Below are positions 11,245 through 22,942 of a stretch of DNA of 64,000 nt, in pieces. Numbering within the stretch: position 1 is the first letter of the stretch; each line of letters begins with the position of its first letter. This DNA comes from Agapetus fuscipes (Eukaryota > Arthropoda > Insecta > Trichoptera > Glossosomatidae), in contig OX637361.1 in assembly GCA_951799405.1 (NCBI GenBank), forward strand, positions 7,773,156 through 7,837,155, given 5' to 3'. The translations under genes were made by a program, and so were the position numbers. The notes beneath the pieces were generated by a model that ran no database searches, was not told the origin of the DNA, and saw only the letters and a list, made by a program, of their open reading frames with translations.

Positions 11245-11552
11245 ACGCAACGCAACTAAGCTACACATTTAGTGTAACTTATTGCCGCGTTATCCCTGAA
11301 GGGTTTAGCATGCGTTGAGTGGAATATATTTATTTTCACAGGTAAGGGCCCCCGCTTTACGCCAACCACTTCAATTGAAGTGGGGGTTTTCTCATTTCTT
11401 GTAAAGGCTGATTAAATCTGGCCGGTTTTTTTTATTTTGGGTTTTTGAAAAAACGCCGAAACGGGAAATCATTTCTGACACCCTTGGTGTGACTCGAACC
11501 CAATTGGCATAGAATGTAAGCACTCTACTCACTGAGCCATCGAATGGACCGT
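11245..11552 (-). mobile_element. Family C SINE
   Basis: On the minus strand there is a tRNA-like head (GGTCCATTCGATGGCTCAGT, B box GGTTCGAGTCAC), the body with CCGTTTCGGCGTTTTTTC and CCCCCACTTCAATTGAAGTGG, and the tail TGTAGCTTAGTTGCGTTGCG. Confidence 0.75.
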
Positions 11553-11929
11553 ACACAAAATTACGTTATAGGTGAGTTGTAAGAATTATTAATTTTAAAC
11601 TATAGCTCACATCTTACGAATCTTTTTCCTTCGTGTTATCTGTAGGTATTCAAAGTTTAGCGCTTGCTTCGAGCCACCACTGGTTTCTACAAACCGGAGG
11701 GGTCCTCCCATATATGCCCGGGTGTGCTGTGCCCAGAATACGCGGCCATACTCTCATTTGCTTGTCGGGCACAGCGCGGGTTTTATAAACGCCTCATAAT
11801 CAATTAGGGGCTAGATTTGGTTTGGCCCGAGAACATTTGGGGTGAGGAGCGCTCACAGAGGGCGGGAGACTCGGCTACCCTATATGGCCAAAGCTTCACC
11901 ACACACAAAACCCTAGTACAATGTACCTC

Positions 11930-12060
11930 TTTGCGTTGTAACTCAAGCATTGCGTTTACCAACAATATATACAAAATTAAACGTTTTCTGGGTGTGCTAT
12001 TTTAGTTTCGATACATTTGGGGTGAACAAATATGGACAAAGCTTCCCCACAACGCGGTCC
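11930..12060. mobile_element. MITE G copy
   Basis: ACTCAAGCATTGCGTTTACC, the core GTGTGCTATTTTAGTTTCGA, and a right half. Decayed. Confidence 0.5.
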
Positions 12061-12104
12061 TTTTTCGTCTAAACTCAACCGTTGACGGGATAGAACGGCT
12101 GTTT

Positions 12105-12415
12105 ATGGTATGTTCTGTTTTTGGTGTGTGATGTTTTGTCTTGTGATGTTTTGTCTTATGATGTAATGTCATTTGAGGTTTTGTCATGTGATGTTATGTC
12201 ATGTTTTGTTCTGTCATGTGTTATGTTTGTCATGTGAGGTAATGTCATGTGATTTTTTGATCTTGTGATGTTTTGTATTGTGATGTTTGTCATTGTGATG
12301 TACTTTCCAGTGATGTTTTGTCACTGTAATGATTTGTCATAATATGCATTGTCATTGTGATCTAATGTCATGTGATGTTTTGTCGTGTGATGTTTTGTCA
12401 TGTGCTGTTTTGCCC
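12105..12415 (+). repeat. Degenerate minisatellite of TGTGATGTTTTGTCAT-type units
   Basis: About 18 units of 14-18 bp, each with GTTTTGTC or ATGTC, run for 310 bp. Confidence 0.8.
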
Positions 12416-12489
12416 CTGTATCGTTCTTTAAACCAACTCAACTAAAGCGTTTACCGAAACACATGTTAAACACTAAAACCCTCTTCTTC

Positions 12490-12900
12490 TTCAATGGCCT
12501 CACAGTCCATATCTCTCCTTGACCTCCGCTATCTTGAGGCTCCATTCGCCCCTGTTCTCGCAGTAGCCGCGACATATCCCTGTTCACCTCAGCCTTGGTC
12601 TTCCAACCTTTCTCCTTCCTCCTGGGTGCCAATTCATGATACGTTTGTAGACCCGTGAGTTGGGCATCCTTTGCAGATGTCCAGCCCATCTCAATCTCTG
12701 CAGTTTCAATGTGTGGAGATGCTAGGTACCTATTTAGTATATCAAGTACAAGTCATCGTAGTGTCAGCTGCATCACTGTTCTCCATCTGACACGGGCCCA
12801 CAAATTCTACGTTACACCTTTCTTATAGTGTGCCATCCTTACCGTCAGTTTTAGCGCCTCATATCCATAATAAAGTTCTTTTCTAATCATTGTCTTCAAT
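12490..12900 (-). pseudogene. LINE reverse-transcriptase C terminus, broken
   Basis: The minus frame gives LYYGYEALKLT near 12860, then RLRWAGHLQRMPNSRVYKRI and GGRRKVGRPRLR followed by a stop where Trp is expected, then GEWSLKIAEVKERYG. Pattern of non-LTR polymerase thumb/connection. Confidence 0.72.
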
Positions 12901-12939
12901 GTATGATTATTTAGTTCATTAAAAGACTCACTAGTGGCG

Positions 12940-13220
12940 CTATTTTAGTTTACATATGTTTTAGGTGACTAAAGCTCAAAGAGGACGGTAACTCGGTTCG
13001 CCTATATGGACAAAGATTCACCACACAGAAACCCAGTACGCGTTTCAACTAAAACATAGCGTGTACCAAAAAACATACACAAAACAAAACGCTTTCTAGA
13101 GGTGCTATTCTAGTTTCTATAAATATATAGAAACTAGAATAGCACCTCTAGGGTTGAGGAAAGATTACTGATGGAGAGAGAATTGGTTTGCCTGTATGGC
13201 CAAAACCTCACCACACCGCG
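12940..13220. mobile_element. MITE G copy with a perfect 56-bp palindrome
   Basis: G-type sequence (CTAGTGGCGCTATTTTAGTT) is followed by a perfect palindrome at 13096-13151 (26-bp arms, loop AATA) built from the G core CTAGAGGTGCTATTCTAGTT. Confidence 0.75.
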
Positions 13221-13439
13221 CTACGACAGAGAAGGCAATATAATCGCTAACTTATTGTCTCTTTCTGAAAGCGGGTTAACACATTTGTAAATGATGAAAT
13301 TGATACTTTTGAAGAAGAAAATGTGGATAAGTGAAGGGACAGTGAAATGTTTTTTTAGAATAGTTACAATAAATTTACGATTACAAAATATACTATTAAC
13401 TAACTATAACCATTGCAAGGCATTATGTAAGTAAATGAT

Positions 13440-13608
13440 CAAGATCTATAATCTAAGTTTCAAAGGTATATAAACATTTAGGATTGAAGAATGAATGCTA
13501 AATGTGCACTTATGAAAAGTCCCAATTCTCAAAGAAATATACAACCTGCAAATCCTGCCGCCCTTACTCGAAACAGGAGTTATACATATTGGCAAAGTGA
13601 ATCATGTC
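13440..13608 (-). mobile_element. Family A copy, diverged and 5'-truncated
   Basis: The minus strand has the ATCTATAATCTAAGTTTCAA 3' end, a decayed interior and ATTGGCAAAGTGAATCAT before similarity stops. Confidence 0.6.
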
Positions 13609-14404
13609 AAAAAAGAGGATAAAATTATATAAAACATAATTTTTATTTATTTCGGTATTATTTTTATTATCTTGAAAAATAAAAAAAGCTTACCACAGCG
13701 GTTCACTCAAAAAGTTTTGAATTTTTCTAGTCACGTCTATTGTTTTTGCAAGTGCAAATTTAGAATGCGAGTAATTTTAAGAATTCGTGGGGTGTCGGGC
13801 AAATTAGATCTCCCAGAGAAAACTATTTCGCGCGACATTCGGGGGGCGTGCTGACACTTTCAATAAAATATATTATAAATGATGACGTCGCCTCGCCCCC
13901 CCTTCCCATAATTTACCATTGTTCCTTCGGGCTGATGGGGCACAACTGTACACTGTTCAATGGAGCCTCAATATTCGTAATAGGTCGGTCTTTGAAAGGG
14001 TGGACGAATATGAATGAAATACAAGTTTGAATACTGTTATTATTTTACTTGGGTTTCTTTTTAATTAAACTGCGATTTATTCACTTAACAATATATATTT
14101 TGAACAATATCGGCTTACAATGTACTGATTACTTTTCTTGCTCTGCTTATATCGACTTCGCGTCACAATGTTTCAAGCGACACTGACTCTTCTCATAAGT
14201 GCGGTTCATATGTATACAGTTAATATGGACGTTCCTCGTGTATTCTAGATTCTTCTATAGTGGATTATATCAGAGCAGTCTACTATCATCCAGTTCATCA
14301 TTATACTAGCTGCTCGACACTATTCCAGTTACGCACACCAGCAAGCTTCGTTCCTACCCGGTACATAAACACACAAACTAGTTTGTAAAAATACTTACTT
14401 TACT
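13609..14404. other. Unassigned, partly GC-rich
   Basis: 13790-13910 has CGCGCGACATTCGGGGGGCG and GATGACGTCGCC without repeat or coding similarity. Confidence 0.4.
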
Positions 14405-14835
14405 TTCTCCGACTCACAAGCCTTCAAAGCTCAGGGCCTCTCACACCACACTCCTGCAGGACTCTCTGTCTTATGCTGCTTCTTTCGATGGCCCCCTTAC
14501 TTCCACGACCTCAGCGTTGGCTTCCACATTGCCTGCTGGGACATCTGAGTGATCTGACACCGGACGGGGCTCCATCTAAGACATTTCTGATAATCCTGGA
14601 TTCCTCTGCACGTGCTACATGTCCTGCCTACTTGATTTCATTACCGAGAAAATGTTTGAGTCTTCGAATATGGACTTAAGCTCCACGTACCTAGGTCTCC
14701 TTCAGATACATGTCCAAGACGACGACGAAGCATTTTCTTCTCAAAGACTTGGAGAGATTTTTCTTGATGCTGAGTCAAACTCCACGCTTTACCTCCGTAC
14801 GACACAACTGGCTGAACAAAAGGGTTTCTCAAATA
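14405..14835 (-). pseudogene. LINE reverse-transcriptase C terminus
   Basis: The minus frame PFVQPVVSYGGKAWSLTQHQ EKSLQVFEKKMLRR is the polymerase thumb. The remainder to 14405 matches the fragment at 27695-27900 (AAAGCTCAGGGCCTC, AGGACTCTCTGTCTTATG). Confidence 0.75.
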
Positions 14836-15384
14836 AGTGCACCTTTTTTCCTATTTTCTACAAGAGAAAACTCTACAGAGGTGTGAATATCCTGAAGCTT
14901 AGAAGTTTGTCATTAGCACTTCATTTAATATGAAAAGTTACACCCCATATTAGAAGTTTTAGATAGATTATACATGACTGTATGAAACATTCGTAGAAAA
15001 AAGAGAATGCGTAGACATTTAATTATGATCGAAAAACCAGTCGAGTTTCAAAGCCGTCGTATATCGGAGTTCAATAATTGAACTTGGTCCTTTGCAAGAG
15101 AAGGGTGAGTGTGTGAAACGCGAGATGAAAAAATTAAACCTTGGGGGTGAGTGGTGCCTACAGCCTACATCCTACCCTTTGTAATAACTTGCGAGGGGGT
15201 ATCGGATTTATTGATTTTTGCAGTGCACGCGTAATTTCTGATAATGCTCAAGTAGTAAACAACAAAACGAGGGATGAAATCAGAGAATGCAGCCACTACA
15301 AGGACTAAATATTTATTGTACCTATGTAGATATAAACAGAACCAAGATAAAGTCCACGCTTTTTTTCTTTATGTTGCTGCAACA

Positions 15385-15792
15385 CGGACAATAAAAGCAG
15401 CAGAAAGGAGAAAAAATTACGCTTTTGATACGTGGTGCTCGAGGCGCATGCTTCAAATCACATGGAGGCTTAGACGTACCTAAGTCCATTTGTCGGAAGC
15501 TAATTCTGAATGGCTTGACTCTAGCCAATATATATCTACATATATATTCATCAGTTCTTTGGATCCATTGTACGTGGCAATGAGGATAGCTTAGAACAAC
15601 TGTTTGTGATTGGTAATTTGGCAGAGAGGAGAGGACGAGGAAGATCCGCCACACGATGGACCGATCAAGTGAAGACAGCGGAAATTACCTCCGTGTTTGG
15701 AGCGCTGCGGGCAGTGCAGTCAAGAGAGCACTGGAGAAGAGTGGTTGCTTCGACAAGGATCTCAACCCTCAGCAATGAGGAACAGGATTAAA
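15385..15792 (+). pseudogene. LINE reverse-transcriptase C terminus
   Basis: AERRKNYAFDTWCSRRMLQI TW, then stops, then RRGRGRSATRWTDQVKTAEI and REHWRRVVASTRISTLSNEE. A distinct lineage from the others, ending in TAAAAAGAAG. Confidence 0.75.
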
Positions 15793-16000
15793 AAGAAGAT
15801 GCATACATTTAAAAACATTTTTTTTGGAGAATCGTGATTGTTGCTTTGATTGTGTTAAATTTTATTGTCAGATTGAAAATGTTGGATTCACAGTATTCCT
15901 TTTATTTGTCTCGATTAACATCTTCCCAAGTTCCCTATAGTTCATAAAGAAACCAGTTTTTCTTTGCTGTGGAAGGTGATATATCTAGAGATAAGGATGT

Positions 16001-16190
16001 CTATCTATTTTTCCACCATTGAAGAGTTCTTCCCGCTGGGCGTTGACTTATGGTATCTCTTTGTTGATGTCTTTCATGACTCATTCTGGTGACATGGTCT
16101 CTCCAAAATTGCTTCCAGAACCTACTCCATCTCACTATGTCCTCCATTTCATAAGCTTTTGTATGTGGTCTTTGCGGATACGATTTCACA
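16001..16190 (-). pseudogene. Possible LINE polymerase fragment
   Basis: The minus frame WRDHVTRMSHERHQQRDTIS, then GRTLQWWKNR resembles the WxGHVxRM ... GRxxxxWxD polymerase end. It is weaker than the other fragments. Confidence 0.45.
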
Positions 16191-16673
16191 ATCCTATGCC
16201 TGTTATCATTCTAAGAACTTTCGTTTATTGTACAATAATATTTGAAAAAAAAACCGTAGAAAAAGTTGTCGCGTGTGCCATTGATTTTGAAGGCCAAATA
16301 AAAAATAACAGTACTCAGTTGAATAGTTGTTACAATGCTTGTGACTTTCCCATTAGTCTTCTCGAGACAATGGCGTGTATTCTAAAATGACAGGAGTTAT
16401 TCACAGGAGCATCTTTACCGTAACAAACATTAACTATGATGTCTTTGTCAGTGTGACGAAACGATATCGTCTCTTCATTTTTGTTCAACAATTTCTTCCA
16501 CATTTATAAAAAACTAGATTGGTCTGTTTTTTTTTCAAAAAGCTGCTTTTCCTACTTCCTTATGTGGATGCTCAACTGTTATTCCACTGTTAGGAGGTTT
16601 TCCACGAGGACGGGCTCCATGAGGCTGGTTGTGTAGTGCGATTTATAAAGGTCTGGTGTTTTCCAATAACTAT

Positions 16674-17170
16674 GATCGGTCCGTAGCTCAGTGGTAACAC
16701 TGCGGACTCTGAATGGGAAGGTTGTGGGTTCGATTCCCGGCGGAGCACAAAAAATATACCATTTATATTTTCAAATTTGCTCTTCGCTGGGTTGAAAAAT
16801 TCATAAAACCTTTACCAATGACCGGTCACCAAAGGTCCATCCAGCCTTACAGCAACTGGGTCTTGCTTGAGAATTGGCGCTTTGTAGCGACGACGATCAA
16901 GCTCGTAAAAAGGTCAATAGCTCAATTGGTAGAATGCTTGCATTCCATGCCGAGAGCAAGGGTTCGATCTCAAAGGTTTACTCAGCCTTCACAATAAAAT
17001 GAGAACCAGCCCCCCGGGAGCTGGGAAACCCCCACTTCAACTGAAAGTGGTTGGTGTGAGGCCGGCCCCCTTACCTGTAAAAATAAATAGGTCCCGAAGC
17101 GCCACATGCGACCGCTTCGGGGATAACGCAGGCAAGAAGTTACACTATATGTGTAGCTTAGTTGCGTTTT
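16674..17170 (+). mobile_element. SINE dimer B-C
   Basis: The B half (16674-16911) has a tRNA-like head with A box TAGCTCAGTGG, anticodon loop CTCTGAA and B box GGTTCGATTCCC, then the body down to CCAAGCTCGTAAAAA. The C half starts at GGTCAATAGCTCAATTGGTA with its own B box GGTTCGATCTC, and ends with ACACTATATGTGTAGCTTAG and a short GTTGC tail. The B to C junction is the same as in the copy at 30177. Confidence 0.8.
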
Positions 17171-17187
17171 TTTAGATACGTTTTTTA

Positions 17188-17350
17188 TGACCGGTCCGTA
17201 GTTCAGTGGTAGCACTTCGGACTCTGAATGGAAGGTTGTGGGTTCGAATCCCGGTGGAGCACAAAAAATATACCATTTATATTTTCAAATTTGCTCTTCG
17301 CTGGCTTGAAAAATTCATAAACCTTTACCAATGACCGGTCACCAAATCAC
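17188..17350 (+). mobile_element. Family B SINE, 3'-truncated
   Basis: The tRNA-like head (GGTCCGTAGTTCAGTGGTAG, anticodon loop CTCTGAA, B box GGTTCGAATCCC) and first half of the B body stop at GACCGGTCACCAAA. It directly follows the B-C dimer at 16674-17170. Confidence 0.75.
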
Positions 17351-17473
17351 TCAGCTTTTATGCTTTTATAGGAAATGTGAACTAGCTTCTTGAGTAAGAA
17401 GCGAGCTGAGAAAACCCTTTTATGGTTGAAGCAATTAATAGCGAAAAACGTTGATGAACATTTCTGCAAAGCA

Positions 17474-17838
17474 ATCTGGCCCGGTATTTTCACCGCTAGC
17501 ATAGTGACTTCATACTGAATGCAAAACACGCACTTATGTCAATCGGGTGCGTAGTTTTTTTTTGAGCTTAGGGCCTGTTGCACCAAACTCCAATCAGACA
17601 AAAACAAAATTAAGTGTGTGTGTAAAAAAAAATAAAAAATTGTTGCATATACGTAAGTCAGCTGATGTACATCATCTTCTTGTTCAAATTCCATCCTATT
17701 ATTACCCACTTCCGAGAAATACTTAACCAAGGTCCTTACCAGAATTAAGCAATCAAATTTGATGTGTCAATCAAATGTTGATTGAAGGTTGGTGCAATAG
17801 GCACTTTAACTCACATAAGCTAATGTTGCAAATAGGAG
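17474..17838. mobile_element. MITE D interrupted by another MITE
   Basis: D begins GGCCCGGTATTTTCACCGCT and resumes after 17804 with CTTTAACTCACATAAGCTAA TGTTGCAAATAG. Between lies a 232-bp element (17572-17803) with ends GGCCTGTTGCACCAA / TTGGTGCAATAGGC. Confidence 0.65.
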
Positions 17839-18215
17839 GGAGGGAGGTAGGGATTGAGACAGAAGAGGAAGGTTTTCTAAAGCTGGCCTACTTATCACTA
17901 AAAAATAAAAATTCTAAATGCCGATGCTGCAGGAATAAAGAAGAACGAAGTTGTGCACTCAAAGAGAAATCTTTTATGGTAGCGTACCAAGAACTTAACA
18001 CACATAACCCAGTAGCAGTTGCATTGAATATATTGACACTGAGCTAAACAAGAGATACCAAACGTAATAAAAGATGAAATTTACAACACTGGATTGTTCT
18101 AGTTTTTCGGTAAAGTATAAAGAAAAGGCTTCTGTTTGTTTATGGTCAGGTTAGTCCGCGGCTTGTCACTATATCATTCAAAGTCAGTTTAGACTATTTT
18201 TTTGCTGATTTATGT

Positions 18216-18500
18216 CTGGTCGATGGCTCAGTTGGTAGAATGCTAGCGTTCCATGCCAGAGAGCTAAGATTCGATACACGCCAAAGGTGTTTGAAATGAT
18301 TTTCCGTTTCAGTGTTTATTTCAAACACAAATTTAAGTACCGGCAAGGTTAACTCCGTCTTCACAGATGAGAACCAGTACCCTCGATTGCATAGCGACTT
18401 TGTACAAAATGAAAAGGACGCACATGTGTCAATCATGTTCTAGGTAGTATTTTTTATCAGTTCAAAGTCACATAAGCTAACGTTGAAAATAATGCAAATT
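18216..18500 (+). mobile_element. Family C head joined to MITE D sequence
   Basis: 18216-18385 is a C head (GGTCGATGGCTCAGTTGGTA, B-like AGATTCGATACAC) and body. At about 18387 it switches to MITE D sequence (GCGACTTTGTACAAAATG ... CACATAAGCTAACGTTGAAAATA). Either a D element inserted and lost its left end, or the two recombined. Confidence 0.55.
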
Positions 18501-18535
18501 AGCTATTTAAGATTTTTTTTTTCTCTCCGTATTGC

Positions 18536-18793
18536 TTTTTGACTAATAGGTTAGTGTGAGGCTGGCCACCCATACTGTAAAAAATGGTTCACTTTACAAA
18601 TGCCAGCCCTGTTTCAGGGAAGGTCGGTCAGCAAGAGTTGCAGTGATTATGTTCAATTGAGATTGGGTTTTTATGTTGTTAGTCCACATGCGGCATGTGT
18701 AAGCGCGTACTTATACGTGCCTGCTTATGAGAATGCATTAAATATGCATCTTGAAATTTATGTATTTTTGCAACTTAGATTATAGATTTTAAG
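18536..18793 (+). mobile_element. Family A copy
   Basis: Starts TTTGACTAATAGGTTAGTGT and ends TTGCAACTTAGATTATAGATT. A family I repeat follows directly. Confidence 0.75.
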
Positions 18794-18905
18794 ACACATT
18801 GGGCCAGTACACATACAAACATTTATTATGTCAAATTACTTCTGATACTCTGCCACCACCTCCCTGTACCTTTTGATACGTCAAACAAGCACAGGGAAGG
18901 TATAG
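18790..18905 (+). repeat. Family I repeat, partial
   Basis: GACACATTGGGCCAGTACAC and GTCAAACAAGCACAGGG match the 35.3-kb member. Confidence 0.6.
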
Positions 18906-19620
18906 TAAAACTAAAAATAAAAAATAAAAAAGTGAGGCATGGACTAACACCGTCTGTGCATAGCGCTCAGTTTTTCATCTCCTTGCGTTGTCATTTTTCA
19001 TCCCTCGGCCAGGCTGACCAATATTCTACAAGGAGCGGTGATTTACGATGAGAGTGCGGCCCATAAAATAAAACTCTGACGTTTACAGCGCTCACTAGCA
19101 AATGCAGTGTGGGACAATGGGCCTGAAACAATGCAGTTGCCATGTTCGGTGGAGCCTACAGGTCCAATATAAACGCCGACAGATGATTCAATGATGAAAC
19201 ACACCATCCCTTATGGCCACAAAAGTAGACTGTATTTTTTTGTCCCCCTAAAAATATTGCATTCCTTTCAGTACTCCGTTTATGATTATTTTCTATTTTG
19301 ATTTACAATCAGAATGTAGCATCTCATTTCTCTTTTCCTGTAGAAGCTGGAAGATGCTTTTATTTAGAAAAAATTTGACGATAGAATGCTTGATTTGAGC
19401 TGGCCTCTCCGTAGACTTGGTATGATTTATATTAGTAGATCATCATCATCAATGGTGCAAATTGGTGTGTGCCTTGGACTCTTCATGGAATTGCCTCTAT
19501 CATTTCCTGTCCATCACCTCTCGTCGCCAATTGGTCGCACCCAGAGCTCGTCAGTTCCTTTTTACCTCATAGGTCTATCTCAGCTTTGGCTTTTTGACAT
19601 TTCATCAGCCACTGGATAGT
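18906..19620. other. No supported feature
   Basis: A plus frame just before the 12-bp repeats (19386-19619) could be a decayed element, but I recognise no motif. Confidence 0.4.
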
Positions 19621-19722
19621 GTGACGTCTGTCGTGACGTCTGTCGTGACGTCTGTCGTGACGTCTGTCGTGACGTCTGTCGTGACGTCTGTCGTGACGTC
19701 TGTCGTGACGTCTGTCGTGACG
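19621..19722 (+). repeat. Eight perfect 12-bp units GTGACGTCTGTC
   Basis: Eight identical units (19621-19716) plus a half unit. Each holds TGACGTC, seven bases of the CRE/ATF palindrome. Confidence 0.97.
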
Positions 19723-21424
19723 ACCATTGAAATTAGCAACCATGTTACACAGATCAGAATATCATTTCTAAGGATCGTTTAATACCTTAAATTCCACCTT
19801 GATCTACCAAATTGCTCGACACGATGCCATTGCTCTCTATTTGTTTTGATGTACGTATTGTTTCGCAAATAAAAGGATAAAAGAAATAAAAAGGATACCG
19901 AAGCCAAATTTCTGATGTCATGCTCGTTCAAAGGCAAAAATTGGTTTATTTCATCCACGATTTATATTGAAGAAGCAGCGGATTTTTATTGAAGAGGCAA
20001 CAGAAAAAGAAGACGAAGGAATAGATATTGGGACACTCACAAAAACTCTCGAGACCAAATATAAAAATTTCGAGGAGACAACTTCTTATCAGTAGCAAAA
20101 TTTTGCAAAAAAAAATGGATAAAATTTAGAAAGTGGACCTAAATAAGTCTCATTGTCAAGACATCATAAATCATAATTATTCAACGCATTGTCAACCAAA
20201 AGTCTGTTTCCGAAAACCAAAGCATTGGAATGCCTCAATGCCTTTTAGTTCAACTCTGCATGAGCTTATTCTGCCACTGTTTTTAAACAATCACCAACTT
20301 CTGACGATATATTTTCGGTCCATTTTTCTAAGACAATGCGATTGTTTACCCTATTGTGTGTGAGTTTAGATTATTTGTCGCATGTAGCGTAGCTAATTCC
20401 ACTTCAAGGAAGAACGTTATCTTCCAGGAAAATGTAGGCCAAACGCTCAATTTTTGTGACGATTAAAGCGAAACGGGCAGCGTGCCTGATACCTCGCGTG
20501 TATTTGGAAACAAAGGAATGTTTTGGGACAATATTGTACAAACGGAATAGAAGTGAAGACATAATTTCAATGAGTGAAATCATGTGAAGAATATTGAAAT
20601 GGATTCGTCCTATCAACATCCTTCAAAGGAAAATAATCTGCCGTATTCATAGCAAAAGGAAGGAAAAAATGACTCTAGACTACATAATGTGTACCAAAAT
20701 AAAATGTAGGGTCACATCCAGCGAATGGATCATCGAGTTCTGAAAACCAGGCTCCGATGGTTCATGTGTGATTCATATATCTGATTCAATAGATTTTGAC
20801 CATTTTTAAAAAAAATGCATATTGATTGCCTTCGAAATGGATCGAGTAAAGTTTGATAACCCTTTTTTATATTTCCCTATTGTTACCTAAGGCTGCCTCC
20901 TTTCCGTATGGAAATTTATTCCACATGCTCAAATAGCGTAGTGAAACACACCGGGTCCTGTTAGTATGAAAGTAAAATACAATTTGTATAACTGTAAAAG
21001 TTTTACAAATATAAAACTGTTAACCCACGTGATTTCTTTCAAGAATATAAATTTATAATGTTTGGTAAAAATAACAATATGGAAGTTAACGGAAAGTTAA
21101 TGGTATGCAATAAGAATAGGGTTGAGGACGTATAACTAATTGTTGAAAAGGAAGAAATCTTCAAGGACGACTTTCTTTGATTAATGGGGTTTCTTTTACC
21201 GCTCAGTTAACTGACAACCCTATTGTCTTGATTATATATTACCACTTTTATTCTATAAAAGAAAGACTTACTTTCCGTTAGGTATGACGGGAAGAAAACA
21301 TTGCAAAATAAGCCTTAAGATCTCCTGCCAAAGAGTTGAAATCCAATAAAACTGAAATAAAGAGAATGTCGTCCTGTTACATTCCTGCTGCAATACTAGT
21401 GCTATTCTCAAATATATTTAAACT
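19723..21424. other. No supported feature
   Basis: 1.7 kb of AT-rich sequence without any repeat family shared elsewhere in the window. Confidence 0.5.
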
Positions 21425-21590
21425 ATGCTGTGTAGTGGAATGGTTAACGTCATGGAGTCGTAATCGAAAGTTTGTGGGTTTATTTTCCAGCAGAGCACAC
21501 AAAAAAAGACATTTAATTTTCAAAATATGCTCTTTAACGTCTTGCTTGTATCATTGGCGCTTTCTGTAGCGACGACCAAGCTCTTGAGGT
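21425..21590 (+). mobile_element. Degenerate family B SINE fragment
   Basis: Pieces of the B head (GTAGTGGAATGGTTAAC, GTTTGTGGGTTTATTTTCCAGCAGAGCAC) and body (AAAATATGCTCTT, TTGGCGCTTTCTGTAGCGACG ACCAAGCTC) are recognisable with internal deletions. Confidence 0.55.
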
Positions 21591-21692
21591 GTGATTCACT
21601 AAAACACAGAGCTCACCTAATAAATAATTTTGTTATTTATTTACGCATCCATATGATTTGTTTAAGCCACTTTCATAAAGATTTAGTTTTAT

Positions 21693-21762
21693 CACATCAA
21701 ATATGAGCCTTAAATTTCGACATATCTTTGCAACTTAGATAATATAGAATCAATAGATTATA
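21693..21762 (+). mobile_element. Family A 3' end only
   Basis: Only the last 70 bp (ATATGAGCCTTAAATTTCGA to TTTGCAACTTAGATAATATAG) are present, consistent with 5' truncation. Confidence 0.5.
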
Positions 21763-22129
21763 GTTGCTCATAATATGTTGTGTGCTGTTTTGTAAAGACG
21801 ACTGTTAAACGTTTACTTGTAAAACAAACCACTTCACCCATACTTATTGTTTTCAGTTCCATATTCCTGTAAATCTGTTTTTATTGTTTATTTATTTGAA
21901 AACACAAACCAGAGCTTTGTATTGCCATGCTCCAGTAGTTTTGGTCACCAATTTCCAGAACTGGATATTCATTACATTATTTAAACAAACAATGGGGTAT
22001 TTTGTTTTGCGTTTACTCTACATTTTTTTTGTTTGGGTTCGATTCCCCGCTGAGCGGTGCGTGTCCTACCGTTTACGCTTCCAAAATAATTAGCCTACAT
22101 TTTAAATCTTTATGTAGATTCCGAGAATG

Positions 22130-22300
22130 TCCTTAGTCTCTCCTTAACAACAGTACACAACGTTTAAACTCAACCAGACTGTTTTACTGAAACTTATACG
22201 ACAGGATAAAGGTGTTGTTTTAGTTTTTCTACATTTTTAGGCAAAACGCTTTATTTGCGTTTTCATTCAACGCTTTATACTTGGTGTTCTGTTTGATTTA
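22130..22300. mobile_element. MITE G copy, decayed
   Basis: The core AAAGGTGTTGTTTTAGTTTT with right half TTAGGCAAAACGC is visible, and TTTAAACTCAACCAGACTGTTT on the left. Confidence 0.45.
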
Positions 22301-22517
22301 TGTGTTGTTTGACAGAAGTGTGCCGTTTTTAAGGACACAATTGAACTAGTAAATACAGAGTAATTCTAGGATTCCGTACTACAGTAGTTTTTGTATGGCC
22401 CTTCAAGTTGTCCTAAGAAAACATTTGCTTTTTTAAGTCGACACTTAACGCTGAACCCTTTTTTGGGTGAAGTCTCGTTTTATGCAGTTTTTGTGAGAAT
22501 GGAATTGAAGGATGTTG

Positions 22518-22942
22518 GGTTGTCAATAATAATAATAATAATAATCTAAGTTGCAAGGATATATTCATTTAAAGCTCTCAGATGTAAGCCCACAAACCAA
22601 CAAGTGTAGTTCGCGCTTACAAATGCTGAATGTGTACTTACAAATAAAATCCAAACCTCAAATGAACATAAGCCCCACAACTTTTGCCGACCTTCCCTGA
22701 AACAGGGGTAACATTGGCAAAGTGAACCATTTTTTACAGTATGGGTGGTCAGCCTCATACCAACCTATAAGTCAAGGAATATGAATAAAAAATTACATTT
22801 AAATATATAAAAGAACAAAACCTTACAAAGAAATCTATACAAAAAAAGTCAGAAATTTCCTATGCAAAAAATGTAGCAAATTAATACACCAACATTAGAA
22901 ATCACCATTGCAGATTAGCCGCCACTTCTTCCTGTCCTTGCA
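22518..22942 (-). repeat. Paralogous block (copy 2) containing a family A element
   Basis: Same structure as 6031-6456: TAA-rich end, family A copy at 22546-22785, then the shared flank ending CCGCCACTTCTTCCTGTCCT. The match ends at GTCCTTGCA, whereas copy 1 continues into a LINE reverse-transcriptase fragment. Confidence 0.75.

Noticed and set aside
16679..16748. Possible genuine tRNA gene
   Set aside because: A and B boxes are good, but the acceptor stem does not pair properly and the sequence is followed by a repeated SINE body found at several loci.
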